The notes below the pieces were generated by a model. It saw only the letters and a program-made list of their open reading frames with translations, was not told where the DNA came from and made no database searches. Shown here in pieces: positions 42,148-51,346 of a DNA stretch of 64,000 nt; position 1 is the stretch's first letter, and every line of letters begins with the position of its first letter. This DNA comes from Paenibacillus dendritiformis (GTDB taxonomy: Bacteria > Bacillota > Bacilli > Paenibacillales > Paenibacillaceae), in the NCBI RefSeq assembly GCF_945605565.1, contig NZ_OX216966.1:4704001-4768000 (forward strand), written 5' to 3'. Position numbers and translations under genes: made by a program.

Positions 42148-42175
42148 ATTCGTCACCGCTAAACCCAATTCCTGC
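42148..42175 (-). promoter_or_regulatory. SigH promoter of the spoIIA genes
   Basis: Minus strand GCAGGAATT (42167-42175), 12 bases, GACGAAT (42148-42154). This fits RNAGGAWWW-N11/12-RNNGAAT with no mismatch. It starts 33 bases before the spoIIAA ATG. TGACGAA, a possible 0A box (TGNCGAA), overlaps the -10. Confidence 0.75.
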
Positions 42176-42204
42176 CTGGCGACAAAACTAGAAGAAGCAC
42201 GCTG

Positions 42205-43434
42205 TTATTTGACAAAAAACAACTTTCCGCACGTCCGTTTGAACAGCGTCCACCAGCCAGCTTTCGCTACAGACTCGGTTGCTTCGACAGGGTATTCGCG
42301 GATCGCTTTATCTCCTTGATACACGATAATTTTGCCAAGCGACTGGCCTTTCTCGATCGGCGCCTTGATGGATTCCGGAGACTCCAGCTTGAAATGGACG
42401 TTATCCTTGGATCCGCCCTTTTTGAGCAGCACATGGTAAGGACGCTGGGCCACCAGATCAAGCGACTCCACCATCCCTTTTTCCACCCGAATGCTGCCGA
42501 TGGTGTCGCCCTTTTTCAGAATCGGGACGTTCATGTACTGGGCAAATGTGAAATCAAACATCTGCGTCACTTCAGCATTGCGCGTTTTCGTATTCGGCTC
42601 ACCAAGCACGACCGCGATTACACGCAGATTGTCCCGCTTGGCCGTGGCAGACAGGCAGAACTTCGCTTCCGAGGTGTATCCCGTTTTCAGGCCGTCCGCC
42701 CCTTGGTAGAACCGGACCAGCTTGTTCGTGTTGACAAGCCAGAACTTTTTATCGGTATTCTGGCGCAGGTAATCTTCGTAAGCCCCCGTATATTTCGTGA
42801 CCCCCGGGTATTGAAGCAAGGCTTGAGACATTAGAGCGATGTCATACGCGGATGTATAATGATTGTCCGCAGGAAGACCGTTGCTATTCTCGAAGTGGGT
42901 ATCCTTCATGCCGAGTTCTTTGGCCTTCTCATTCATCATCTGCACGAATGCTTTTTCCGATCCTGCCACCTTCTCCGCCATGGCGACCGAAGCATCGTTG
43001 CCTGAAGCCATTGCAATTCCCTTCATCATTTCATCAACCGTCATTTCTTCGCCTGGCTCGAGGAAGATTTGAGAGCCACCCATTGATGCCGCGTACTCAC
43101 TGGTCGTAACTTTATCCGTCGGCTTCAGCTTGCCTTCATCTATCGCTTCCATCACAAGCAGCATCGTCATGATTTTCGTAATGCTGGCCGGCGGCAGCCG
43201 ATCATGGCTGTTTTTCTGAAAAATGATGGTACCCGTATCCGCATCCATCAGTATGGCCGAGCGTGCATGTTCCGCCAGCTGCACTTCTGCTGCGCCCGTT
43301 GATGAAGTGGCCTGACTAGGCTCTTCCGTTCCGGTCCATGGCGGCACGTCGGCGAACGCTGCAGCGGCGCCGGTTGTCATCAGGCTTGCGCTCAGCAATG
43401 CGGAACATGCCACTCTATATAGCCTATTCTTCAA
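42205..43434 (-). CDS. dacF: D-alanyl-D-alanine carboxypeptidase DacF
   Basis: 409 residues from TTG 43434, seven bases after AGGAGGGG (earlier GTG at 43464 lies before the RBS). A signal peptide (about 1-29, cut near AFA-DV) precedes the PBP5-type domain with SITK (Ser84, Lys87), SGN and KTGYT. In Bacillus it is a forespore enzyme that, with DacB, lowers cortex cross-linking. It heads the spoIIA gene set, as in B. subtilis, and is a paralogue of the dacB product at 24-25 kb. Confidence 0.93.
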   Translation of the reverse strand: MKNRLYRVACSALLSASLMTTGAAAAFADVPPWTGTEEPSQATSSTGAAEVQLAEHARSAILMDADTGTIIFQKNSHDRLPPASITKIMTMLLVMEAIDEGKLKPTDKVTTSEYAASMGGSQIFLEPGEEMTVDEMMKGIAMASGNDASVAMAEKVAGSEKAFVQMMNEKAKELGMKDTHFENSNGLPADNHYTSAYDIALMSQALLQYPGVTKYTGAYEDYLRQNTDKKFWLVNTNKLVRFYQGADGLKTGYTSEAKFCLSATAKRDNLRVIAVVLGEPNTKTRNAEVTQMFDFTFAQYMNVPILKKGDTIGSIRVEKGMVESLDLVAQRPYHVLLKKGGSKDNVHFKLESPESIKAPIEKGQSLGKIIVYQGDKAIREYPVEATESVAKAGWWTLFKRTCGKLFFVK

Positions 43435-43552
43435 AGCAGTTCCCCTCCTACAAGAGTTGTGCACAACAGAATGGACGGGTCTATCCTCCGCCAGATGTGC
43501 TTAGTTTCAGTCTTGTCTGAATGCAAGCAAAATATTCCACTATTTCCGGACA

Positions 43553-43593
43553 TAAAAAAAGTTTCTAGCAAAACCAAAGGTTTCGCTAGAAAC
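43553..43593 (-). terminator. terminator after pdp
   Basis: Perfect 9-bp stem GTTTCTAGC/GCTAGAAAC followed by TTTTTTTAT on the minus strand, ending the xerD-punA-pdp operon. Confidence 0.85.
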
Positions 43594-43658
43594 GGTATCC
43601 CTCATTGAGTGCCGTTGAGGGAACGGCTTCTTATGGAACTGTCGCAAGAGAAGCGCTG

Positions 43659-44987
43659 TCAGACAAATCTCTCTACGCCGTCCTTCGTGACGATAGCGTA
43701 TACCAGCGGCGCCGCCGCTCTCGCCTCGGAAGTAATCCGGTACGCCTGGATAATCTTCTGTGCCGCTTCCTCCAGACGCGAAGCATCGTTGACATGAAGC
43801 ACGGCCAGCACATCGCCTGCATTCACGGCGTCTCCCACCTTGGCGCGGAGATCGATGCCGACACTCAGATCGATAACGGAATCCTTCGTCTCCCTTCCGG
43901 CTCCGAGAAGCATGGCGGCAATGCCGATCTCTTCGGCTTGAATCGCCGCTACCGTGCCGCCGGATTCCGCCTTCACTTCGATGCGATCCCGGGCATGCGG
44001 CAGCCGTTCTGGCTGATCCACGACCGACGCGTCTCCGCCCTGGGCCGCAATAAGCTCCTTCAGCTTCCCAAGCGCTGAACCGTCCGCAATCAATTGCTCC
44101 AGGCGCGCTTCCGCTTCAGCCGCATCCCGGGCGACACCGCCCAGCACGAGCATATGGGCGCCCAGCACGATGCAGAGACGATGCAAATCGCGCGGACCTT
44201 CGCCGCGCAGCGTCTGTATCGCTTCCTCCACTTCGAGTGAATTGCCGATAAGATGGCCGAGCGGCTGGTCCATATCCGAGATGACCGCAATCGTCTGCCG
44301 TCCCGTATCCGTGCCGATATCGACCATGGCCTGCGCGAGGGCAATCGAGTCATCCAGTGTCTTCATGAATGCGCCGCTTCCCGTCTTCACATCAAGCACG
44401 ATGGCGTCAGCTCCGGCCGCGATCTTCTTGCTCATGACAGAGCTGGCAATGAGCGGGATCGATTCGACCGTGGCCGTCACGTCACGCAAAGCGTACAGCT
44501 TCTTGTCCGCCGGGGTAATATTGCCGGTCTGCCCGATAAGAGAGACGCCAATATCGTTCACCTGCTTGAAAAATTGCTCCCGCTCCAATTCGACCTGGAA
44601 GCCTGGAATCGACTCCAGCTTGTCAATCGTTCCGCCCGTATGGCCCAGACCGCGCCCGGACATCTTCGCCACAGGCACTCCTGCCGCGGCGACGAGCGGC
44701 GCGAGAATTAAGGATGTCTTGTCCCCGACGCCCCCTGTCGAATGCTTGTCGACCTTGACGCCGCTGATCGAGCTCAGGTCGATCTGATCGCCCGAACGCG
44801 CCATCTCCAGCGTGAGGCTCGCCGTCTCGCTCGCCGTCATCCCTTGGAAAAAAACAGCCATCGCCCAAGCAGCGATCTGATAATCCGGCACCTCGCCGCT
44901 GCTGTAGCCCTGAATGAGAAAACGAATTTCTTCAGCGGTCAGCTCGTGACCTTCCCGTTTTTTGTGAATGATATCGACTGCCCTCAT
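43659..44987 (-). CDS. pdp: pyrimidine-nucleoside phosphorylase
   Basis: 442 residues. Cleaves uridine, deoxyuridine and thymidine with phosphate. The signature [18 protein letters not shown] and [17 protein letters not shown] (in parts) bind phosphate and the base; [20 protein letters not shown] (in part) follows. Operon with punA (33 bases upstream), as in Bacillus halodurans-type clusters; the phosphopentomutase gene drm usually found here is missing. Confidence 0.95.
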   Translation of the reverse strand: MRAVDIIHKKREGHELTAEEIRFLIQGYSSGEVPDYQIAAWAMAVFFQGMTASETASLTLEMARSGDQIDLSSISGVKVDKHSTGGVGDKTSLILAPLVAAAGVPVAKMSGRGLGHTGGTIDKLESIPGFQVELEREQFFKQVNDIGVSLIGQTGNITPADKKLYALRDVTATVESIPLIASSVMSKKIAAGADAIVLDVKTGSGAFMKTLDDSIALAQAMVDIGTDTGRQTIAVISDMDQPLGHLIGNSLEVEEAIQTLRGEGPRDLHRLCIVLGAHMLVLGGVARDAAEAEARLEQLIADGSALGKLKELIAAQGGDASVVDQPERLPHARDRIEVKAESGGTVAAIQAEEIGIAAMLLGAGRETKDSVIDLSVGIDLRAKVGDAVNAGDVLAVLHVNDASRLEEAAQKIIQAYRITSEARAAAPLVYAIVTKDGVERFV

Positions 44988-45021
44988 CTTCGCTCCTCCT
45001 AACCGGATGCTGTAATCAAGC

Positions 45022-45843
45022 TTACATTTTCGGAATCAGTGCCAGTACCAGCTTCAAGAAGGCGTCCTTCACTTTATCTGCCGTCTCCATCACCTCATCA
45101 TGGGACAAAGGCTGATCGAGAATTCCCGCCGCCATGTTGCTGATGCAGGAGATGCCCAGCACCTCAAGGCCCGCATGACTGGCGACGATGACTTCCGAGA
45201 CGGTCGACATGCCTACCGCGTCCGCGCCCATCGTGCGCAGCATGCGGATCTCGGCCGGCGTCTCATAGTTCGGTCCGAGCAGCCCGGCATAGACCCCTTC
45301 GCGGAGCGAGAAGCCCTGATCGTCCGCCGTGACCTTCGCCAGCTGACGAAGCCGCGGGCTATACGCCTGGGACATATCCGGGAAGCGGACGCCCAGACGG
45401 CTGTCATTCGCCCCGATAAGCGGATTGCGGCCCGTCAAGTTGAGATGGTCGCTAATGACCATCAGATCGCCCGGCTCATAGCCCGTATTGATGCCGCCGG
45501 CCGCATTTGTGACGAGGAGCTTCTCCGCGCCGATCGCCTTCATGACCCGCACCGGGAACGCCGTCACTTCCGGACCGTAGCCTTCATACATATGGAAGCG
45601 CCCTTTCATCATGACGACCGCACGTCCTTCAATCGTGCCGATCAGCAGGTCTCCCGCATGGCCTTCGACGGTAGATACCGGAAAATGCGGAATCTCCCGG
45701 TAAGGAATCGTGACGGGATTCTCAACAAGATCGGCCAGCACGCCAAGACCCGAGCCGAGAATTAACCCGATCTCCGGACGGACGCTGGTACGGCTCTGAA
45801 TATAGGATGCCGCTTCCTGGATGTGTTCATAAGCTTGACTCAT
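45022..45843 (-). CDS. punA: purine-nucleoside phosphorylase (PunA/PNP I)
   Basis: 273 residues from ATG 45843 (MSQAYEHI) behind GGGGAGGAA. The trimeric PNP signature is visible as [34 protein letters not shown] (in part), [12 protein letters not shown]. It splits guanosine and inosine into base and ribose 1-phosphate. Its ATG overlaps the xerD stop by one base (TAATG), so the two are coupled. Confidence 0.95.
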   Translation of the reverse strand: MSQAYEHIQEAASYIQSRTSVRPEIGLILGSGLGVLADLVENPVTIPYREIPHFPVSTVEGHAGDLLIGTIEGRAVVMMKGRFHMYEGYGPEVTAFPVRVMKAIGAEKLLVTNAAGGINTGYEPGDLMVISDHLNLTGRNPLIGANDSRLGVRFPDMSQAYSPRLRQLAKVTADDQGFSLREGVYAGLLGPNYETPAEIRMLRTMGADAVGMSTVSEVIVASHAGLEVLGISCISNMAAGILDQPLSHDEVMETADKVKDAFLKLVLALIPKM

Positions 45844-46817
45844 TATTTTTCCTCCCCGACTGATGATGTTCTCGCGCGCGGATGCGCGTGTGTGTATACA
45901 TCCTTCATGCTCGTTCTTGACATCTGTGCGATATACCGCTGCGTCGTGGCTAATTCCGTATGGCCGAGCATCTCCTGCACAGCGCGCACGTCGGCCCCGT
46001 TCTGCAGCAGATGCACGGCGAATGAATGGCGCAGCGTATGCGGCGTAAGCGGAAATGGCAGTTCCAGATGCTCCGCATATTTCTTGATGGTCTTCCAAAA
46101 CCCTTGCCGGGACATGCGCTGTCCGCGCACATTGAGAAATAACGCCTCTTCCTGAATCTCCGCAGCGGCGCCGTTCCGTGTAGTCTCGTCTCCGTGAGCC
46201 CGCCCTTCGCCGAGCAGCCGGGGCCGCGACTCATCCAAGTAGCGCTGAATCGCCTCTGCCGCAGCTTGTCCAAGCGGGATGACCCGCTCCCGGTTCGCGG
46301 AAGCGCAGCGCACGAAGCCCAATTTGGGCTGCACGTCGCCGACATTCATCGCCATCAGCTCAGACACGCGCATGCCAGTCGCGTACAGCGTCTCCAGCAT
46401 GGCGCGATCGCGGATGCCTTGCTCTGTCGCAAGATCAGGCAGGCGGAGCAGCCGTTCGGTATCCTCCGGCGACAAAATCTCAGGAGGCTTTGCTTCCGGC
46501 TTCGGCCGCTCCAGCCCGAGCGTCGGATCAAGATCCAGCCATCCTTCGCGGATACAAAAATGGCAGAAGGAGCGAATCGAAGCGACAAGGCGGGAAATGC
46601 TCGATGCGGCCCGCCCTTCCCGCTTCAACTGAAATACATATTGATTCACGTGAAAAGGCCGGATTGCCGCAATCGAATCCAGTCCGCTCATCGTATCCGC
46701 TCCCAGGAACGCGCGAATATCCCGCAGGTACGCGGCTCGGGTATGTGAAGACATTCGCCGCTCCTGCGTTACATGCTGTTCATAACGTTCGATGCACTCT
46801 TCTATCGGATGCTGCAT
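45843..46817 (-). CDS. xerD: tyrosine recombinase XerD-like (lacks the usual catalytic lysine)
   Basis: 324 residues from ATG 46817, behind AAGGAG. XerD resolves chromosome dimers at dif with XerC and FtsK/SftA-type translocases. The N-terminal core-binding domain (to ~105) is followed by the catalytic domain with Arg150 (GMRVSEL), the HxxR pair His260/Arg263, His286 (LGH) and nucleophile Tyr295. The beta-hairpin that normally reads GKGNKER is CASANRER here (Ala-Ser-Ala at 172-174), so the catalytic lysine position is a serine. There is also a ~20 residue insertion (about 200-223). Position between yqzK and punA matches B. subtilis ripX. Confidence 0.88.
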   Translation of the reverse strand: MQHPIEECIERYEQHVTQERRMSSHTRAAYLRDIRAFLGADTMSGLDSIAAIRPFHVNQYVFQLKREGRAASSISRLVASIRSFCHFCIREGWLDLDPTLGLERPKPEAKPPEILSPEDTERLLRLPDLATEQGIRDRAMLETLYATGMRVSELMAMNVGDVQPKLGFVRCASANRERVIPLGQAAAEAIQRYLDESRPRLLGEGRAHGDETTRNGAAAEIQEEALFLNVRGQRMSRQGFWKTIKKYAEHLELPFPLTPHTLRHSFAVHLLQNGADVRAVQEMLGHTELATTQRYIAQMSRTSMKDVYTHAHPRARTSSVGEEK

Positions 46818-46946
46818 GTCCAATCTCCTTGCTGCGTCTTTCTCCTACTATAGAGGTGCCAGACCTGAATAGATTCCTTTATACTTTCCACGCGAGTCCC
46901 GCACTTTCCTGCTTCGGACCGTGTGACTGATGCGTGAACACAACGG

Positions 46947-47183
46947 TTATTCCCCTAACCAATAAAACAGGCGAAGGCGTTCCTTGAACGTATGGGGCTC
47001 GATATCCGTCGCCCCCTCAATCTGGAACACCTTCATCGCTTTACCCTGCGGCTCTCTATATTTATCGACAGGAGATATCCAGTCGGATACGCTTCCCAGC
47101 AGGTGGGCCATCGCATACGTCAAGAGCAAAAAGAGCGCCACGAACTTGAGCCGGTTCCATACTTTGCGAAGCGATACGATCAT
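46947..47183 (-). CDS. yqzK: YqzK/DUF4227-family small membrane protein
   Basis: 78 residues with one N-terminal membrane helix (about 12-30, LKFVALFLLLTYAMAHLLG) and a soluble tail with RLRLFYWLGE at the end, as in DUF4227 proteins. Function unknown. In B. subtilis it lies between fur and ripX (xerD); here ald and a protease gene have come in between it and fur. The frame has a weak RBS (ACGTGAGAGG). Confidence 0.8.
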   Translation of the reverse strand: MIVSLRKVWNRLKFVALFLLLTYAMAHLLGSVSDWISPVDKYREPQGKAMKVFQIEGATDIEPHTFKERLRLFYWLGE

Positions 47184-47269
47184 CCTCTCACGTCCCCCTT
47201 ATCCGATTCGTCTCACTACTCGTAACGTATGAGACGAGCGGACAGGTTATGCCAGCGGCATAAAGGGCG

Positions 47270-48388
47270 TTAAGCGGACGGGAACGGCTCCGGACGCGCC
47301 TCGTAGCCAAGGGCTTCCGCGACGACGCGGTGAACGACGCCGCCTTCGTACGTCGTGAGGCCGCCTCTCAACTCAGGCGCGCGATGAATCGCTTCCTCCA
47401 ACCCCAATGAAGCCAGCTTCCGCACATACGGGAGCGTAGCATGCGCCAAGGCCAGCGTTGACGTGCGCGGCACGGCGCCCGGCATATTGGCGACCGCATA
47501 GTGGACGACGCCATGCTTGACGAAGGTCGGATGCTCGTGCGTCGTCACGCGATCCATTGTCGCGATCGAGCCGCCCTGATCAATGGCGACATCGACAATA
47601 ACCGAGCCGGGCTTCATCTGCTTGACCATATCTTCCGACACGATGCGAGGTGCCTTTGCGCCCGGCACGAGAACCGCTCCGACCAGCAGATCCGCATGGC
47701 GGACCGCTTCTTCCACATAGAACGGCTGAGAGACAACGGTCGTCACCCGCCCTTCGAACAAATCGTCCAGCTCGCGCAGCCGATCGATGTTCAGGTCGAG
47801 AATCGTTACCCGGGCACCCATGCCAAGCGCGATTTTGGCCGCGTTCGTGCCGACCGCCCCGCCGCCGATGATAACGACTTCTCCTGGCGGAACACCCGGT
47901 ACGCCGCCGAGCAGCACGCCCCGTCCGCCTACATACGATTCGAGCAGATGGCTTCCGATTTGCACGGACATTTTGCCGGCGATCTCGCTCATCGGAGTCA
48001 GCAGGGGCAGCTTGCCGTTCGGGAGCTGCACCGTCTCATAAGCGAGCGAGCACATCCCGGATTGGACAAGCGCTTCCGCCAGGTAAGGAGCGGCTGCCAG
48101 ATGAAGATACGTGAACAGCATTTGATTGGACCGGAAAAAGGCCGTCTCCTCCGGCAGCGGTTCCTTGACCTTGACAATCAGATCTGATTCGCCCCATACC
48201 GCGGCGGCATCCGGCGCAATGACTGCGCCGACCCGGACATATTCCTCGTCCTCAAATCCGCTGCCTACGCCGGCTCCGCGTTCCACGATGACCTGATGAC
48301 CGTCCTGCACAAGCGCATGGGCTCCCGAAGGGGTCAAGGCGACGCGTCGCTCATTCGTTTTGATTTCTTTAGGCACTCCAATTTTCAT
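47270..48388 (-). CDS. ald: alanine dehydrogenase
   Basis: 372 residues. Reversibly deaminates L-alanine to pyruvate with NAD, used in alanine breakdown and, in Bacillus, in sporulation. Begins [20 protein letters not shown] with the substrate Arg/Lys residues, then KVKEPLPEE, the Rossmann [11 protein letters not shown] and the catalytic-site segments [25 protein letters not shown] monocistronic gene diverging from the S8 protease gene, with about 180 bases between. Confidence 0.95.
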   Translation of the reverse strand: MKIGVPKEIKTNERRVALTPSGAHALVQDGHQVIVERGAGVGSGFEDEEYVRVGAVIAPDAAAVWGESDLIVKVKEPLPEETAFFRSNQMLFTYLHLAAAPYLAEALVQSGMCSLAYETVQLPNGKLPLLTPMSEIAGKMSVQIGSHLLESYVGGRGVLLGGVPGVPPGEVVIIGGGAVGTNAAKIALGMGARVTILDLNIDRLRELDDLFEGRVTTVVSQPFYVEEAVRHADLLVGAVLVPGAKAPRIVSEDMVKQMKPGSVIVDVAIDQGGSIATMDRVTTHEHPTFVKHGVVHYAVANMPGAVPRTSTLALAHATLPYVRKLASLGLEEAIHRAPELRGGLTTYEGGVVHRVVAEALGYEARPEPFPSA

Positions 48389-48569
48389 ACAGAATCCTCC
48401 CTAATCGATAATTTTGGCCTTTCCCGGGCAAGCGCTCCATCCTCCATCCAGGCGACAAATGCATCGCTGAGGCATCACCGTCTTCCATCCGTTCCCATAC
48501 TCTAATCGTGTGCCCCTACAGGAAGGCACAACGGAACCAATCCTGAATGGAACGGGAGGACAGTACGGC

Positions 48570-49982
48570 ATGCGCAACTTAACCCGCATGTTACAAGCCG
48601 TCGTGCACGAGAAACCTGCCCGGCACACGGTACGGAAAATCATCGTGCTAAAAGATCGAAAAAGCTTCAATGCGTGCGTTCGCGAGTTGAAAAAGCAGGG
48701 CATCGTTCCCGTGAAGCAGGTAAAATCGGCCTGCATGCTATGCTGTCATGTTCATCCTCATGCCAAGCTGGCCGAATTAATGAAGCATCCCAGCGTACGC
48801 AGAGTCGAGAATGATGCCCGTGTGCGGGCTCATGCGGTTGGTCGGGGTTGGCGTTCTTCTTCCACTAGAGTGCGTTCCATAAAGCGGAACCATTCCACAG
48901 CCAAAGGTCAAACAGCTTCTATGCAGCAAATTCCATGGGGTGTCAAGCGGATTCAGGCGCCCAAAGTCTGGCCGTCAACCCGGGGCAAGGGCATTCGGAT
49001 TGCGATTGTCGATACAGGTATCTCACCCCATCCGGATCTTCGCATCTCCGGGGGGATCAACACGATTCGCCCAGGGGCATCCTATGACGACGACAACGGC
49101 CACGGCACCCATGTGGCAGGTACGGCCGCAGCGCTCGGCAGAGGACATCTCCTGTACGGCACAGCTCCCGAAGCAGAGTTGTATGCAGTCAAAGCACTGG
49201 ATGAAAAAGGCGAAGGGTATGTATCCGATATCGTAGAAGGTGTGGAATGGTGCATTCGGAACCGCATGGATGTCATTAATCTGAGCCTCGGTCTGAACGG
49301 CCCCAGCAAGCTGCTTCGCAACACGATCCGCCGCGCCCACCGCCAAGGCATCGTTCTCGTCGCTTCCGCCGGCAATAACGGCAAGGATGCCGAAGCCATC
49401 GATGAGCCGGCGATCTATCCGGAAGTGATTGCGGTCGCGGCGACCGATAGGCTCAACTGCATTGCCAGCTTCAGCAGCCGCGGCGGAGGAATCGATGTCG
49501 CAGCCCCCGGCGCAGATATCTGTTCAACGAGCTATCAGGGCGGCTTCGCCGAAGATTCCGGGACCTCGATGGCGGCGCCGCATGTCTCGGGCACGGCCGG
49601 ATTAATGCTGGCCGCTTGTCCCGGCATGCTGCCGGAGCAGATTCGCTCCGCGCTGGTTCATACTTCCCAGCGATTGCGCGGGGAGCCAGTGACGGCCCAG
49701 GGCGCGGGACTCATCAATGCCCAGAAGGCAGTCGCGTATACGGCAAAAGCAAAGCACCACGCGGAGAAATCGGTCAATCCCGCCCTGCCGGCAGCGCTTA
49801 CAGCAGGCCGTCCGGCGAGGAAGAAGCCGACTCCTTCGCGGCAGCCCGCTCCATCCGCGGCCGCAGCAGCCGTGTCAGGCGAATGGAGGAAGGCGGCAGG
49901 GGCCGCCTCTCGCAAGCAGCGTTCGCCAAATCTGTCAAGAAACTCCATCCAACACAGATTAAATAAGCCTCGACGTCGTTGA
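48570..49982 (+). CDS. intracellular-type subtilisin-like serine protease (S8)
   Basis: 470 residues from ATG 48570 (MRNLTRML), ten bases after GGGAGGA; no signal peptide is visible. An inhibitor-I9-like N-terminal segment (about 20-85, KIIVLKDRKSFNACVREL...) precedes the catalytic domain with Asp148 (DTGIS), His178 (HGTHVAG), the oxyanion Asn of ASAGNNG and Ser333 (GTSMAAPH). A Pro/Ala/Ser/Arg-rich basic tail follows (from ~400). It resembles the AprX/intracellular subtilisin groups. It lies between ald and fur on the opposite strand and has no evident operon partner. Confidence 0.88.
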   Translation: MRNLTRMLQAVVHEKPARHTVRKIIVLKDRKSFNACVRELKKQGIVPVKQVKSACMLCCHVHPHAKLAELMKHPSVRRVENDARVRAHAVGRGWRSSSTRVRSIKRNHSTAKGQTASMQQIPWGVKRIQAPKVWPSTRGKGIRIAIVDTGISPHPDLRISGGINTIRPGASYDDDNGHGTHVAGTAAALGRGHLLYGTAPEAELYAVKALDEKGEGYVSDIVEGVEWCIRNRMDVINLSLGLNGPSKLLRNTIRRAHRQGIVLVASAGNNGKDAEAIDEPAIYPEVIAVAATDRLNCIASFSSRGGGIDVAAPGADICSTSYQGGFAEDSGTSMAAPHVSGTAGLMLAACPGMLPEQIRSALVHTSQRLRGEPVTAQGAGLINAQKAVAYTAKAKHHAEKSVNPALPAALTAGRPARKKPTPSRQPAPSAAAAAVSGEWRKAAGAASRKQRSPNLSRNSIQHRLNKPRRR

Positions 49983-49992
49983 CATCGAGGCT
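49966..49992. terminator. hairpin between the convergent S8 protease and fur genes
   Basis: Perfect 8-bp stem AGCCTCGA/TCGAGGCT; the protease stop codon falls in its loop. T-runs are weak on both sides, so it is a modest terminator at best. Confidence 0.5.
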
Positions 49993-49997
49993 GTATG

Positions 49998-50477
49998 TTA
50001 TGATTCATCGTTCGATGAAGATTCCTTGCGAAGGCGCTCCTTCTCCTGGCACTCCCGGCATATGCCCTGGAAGTCAAGCCGATGGTCGACGACGTGGAAT
50101 TGAAACTCCCTCTCCAGTCGCTCCTCCAGCGGGCCTAGCCAGTCTTCCTGTATCTCTTGCATCGAACCGCATTGGACGCAGATCAAATGATGATGGTGAT
50201 GCTTGTTGTTATCGCCGCGCAAATCATAACGGGCTACACCATCCCCGAAGTTCAATTTTTCCACCACGTGCAGCTCATTCAGCAGCTCCAATGTCCGGTA
50301 CACGGTGGCAAGACCGATTTCAGGGGCCTTTTCCTTCACTAGCATGAATACATCTTCCGCGCTGAGGTGATCCTCTTCGTTCTCGAGAAGAACGCGAACG
50401 GTTGCTTCACGCTGGGGTGTCAGCTTGTACCCTTGGGATTGCAGTTGTTGTTTGATCTTCTCAATACGCGCTTCCAT
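49998..50477 (-). CDS. fur: Fur-family transcriptional regulator (probably Fur)
   Basis: 159 residues from ATG 50477 (MEARIEKI) behind GGGGGAGA. A winged-helix DNA-binding domain (about 10-80, LTPQREATVRVLLENEEDHLSAED in parts, ATVYRTLELL) is followed by a dimer and metal domain with the histidine-rich HHHHHLICVQCG and a second C-x2-C (CRECQ). Iron repression is inferred from the family and the B. subtilis yqzK-fur neighbourhood; PerR or Zur cannot be excluded by sequence alone. It has its own strong promoter. Confidence 0.92.
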   Translation of the reverse strand: MEARIEKIKQQLQSQGYKLTPQREATVRVLLENEEDHLSAEDVFMLVKEKAPEIGLATVYRTLELLNELHVVEKLNFGDGVARYDLRGDNNKHHHHHLICVQCGSMQEIQEDWLGPLEERLEREFQFHVVDHRLDFQGICRECQEKERLRKESSSNDES

Positions 50478-50523
50478 GATCTCCCCCCTTGCCCGCCAAT
50501 CCGCAATTCTATTCGCTTCTATC

Positions 50524-50553
50524 ATTATAGGGGGAGAATGCAATAAGTGTCAA
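50524..50553 (-). promoter_or_regulatory. SigA promoter of fur
   Basis: Consensus TTGACA (50548-50553) and TATAAT (50524-50529) on the minus strand with an 18-base spacer, 47 bases before the fur start. I see no clear Fur or PerR box on it. Confidence 0.75.
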
Positions 50554-50579
50554 ATCATTTACGCAAATGAAAAAGGGTC

Positions 50580-51224
50580 TCATCCTCCGGATACCGCTCC
50601 GGCAAGCAGCGGGGCGGCCAGTTTCATCAAGGAGGGGGATACCCAGGTCATGACGGCGGCGACGACGGCCATTCCGGCGGCCGCCGACGTCTGAACGAGA
50701 ACGAAGCGGCCTAGCGGCTCGCGCAGCGACTGAACCTTGGGCATGAAGACCCGGTTCTTCAGTATATACGTCGCGAACGTAATCGAAGCGACGCTGGCGA
50801 TCAGGATAAGCGGTATGGCCAGCAAATTATGCGGGGCGACCGAAGCGAAGGCGAACAGCATCCCCTTCCATCCGTATTGGCCGATCAGCGTGCCCACCGT
50901 GAAGCCGATGAAGATTCCTTTGGCAAAGACAAGCACAAGGACAAGCGGAAAGCCGATGATCGAAAAGCCCAGCAGCGCGATCAACCCAATCCATTTGCCG
51001 TACAGCATGGCGGATTCGGCGAACATCCCGGTCCGATCCGGAGATGGACTATCTCCGTCCAGCATGACAAAGAAGTGACCGAGATGACTGCCCAGATCCT
51101 GCTGCTGCTCCAGCGTCAGCGCATTGACCAGCAGCGCCCCGAACACGACGCCGACCAAGAACAAAATCGAGACAAAAAGATATAGATGAAGTTGCGGACG
51201 AAATGAATATGATGCCGGCTTCAT
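50580..51224 (-). CDS. spoIIM: stage II sporulation protein M
   Basis: 214 residues from ATG 51224 (MKPASYSF). Five likely membrane helices, with KGIFIGFTVGTLIGQYGWKG (in part) and ASVAPHNLLAIPLILIAS typical of SpoIIM. It is part of the SpoIID-SpoIIM-SpoIIP peptidoglycan machine that drives engulfment of the forespore. A near-perfect SigE promoter precedes it. The neighbours endoQ (yqxK) and nudF match B. subtilis. Confidence 0.94.
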   Translation of the reverse strand: MKPASYSFRPQLHLYLFVSILFLVGVVFGALLVNALTLEQQQDLGSHLGHFFVMLDGDSPSPDRTGMFAESAMLYGKWIGLIALLGFSIIGFPLVLVLVFAKGIFIGFTVGTLIGQYGWKGMLFAFASVAPHNLLAIPLILIASVASITFATYILKNRVFMPKVQSLREPLGRFVLVQTSAAAGMAVVAAVMTWVSPSLMKLAAPLLAGAVSGG

Positions 51225-51279
51225 GAGGGGAACGGCTCCTTTCCCATACGATGGACTCACAGCGGCTCTGTGTCACTCC

Positions 51280-51308
51280 ATTGTATGCGGCGGCTCGTCC
51301 GAATATGA
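51280..51308 (-). promoter_or_regulatory. SigE promoter of spoIIM
   Basis: Minus strand TCATATT (51302-51308) and CATACAAT (51280-51287) with 16 bases after the ATA, a full match to ATA-N16-CATACANT. It lies 55 bases before the spoIIM start. Confidence 0.75.
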
Positions 51309-51346
51309 ACGCGGGAGCCGTTCGTTCTGTTCGACAGGCTTCGCCG

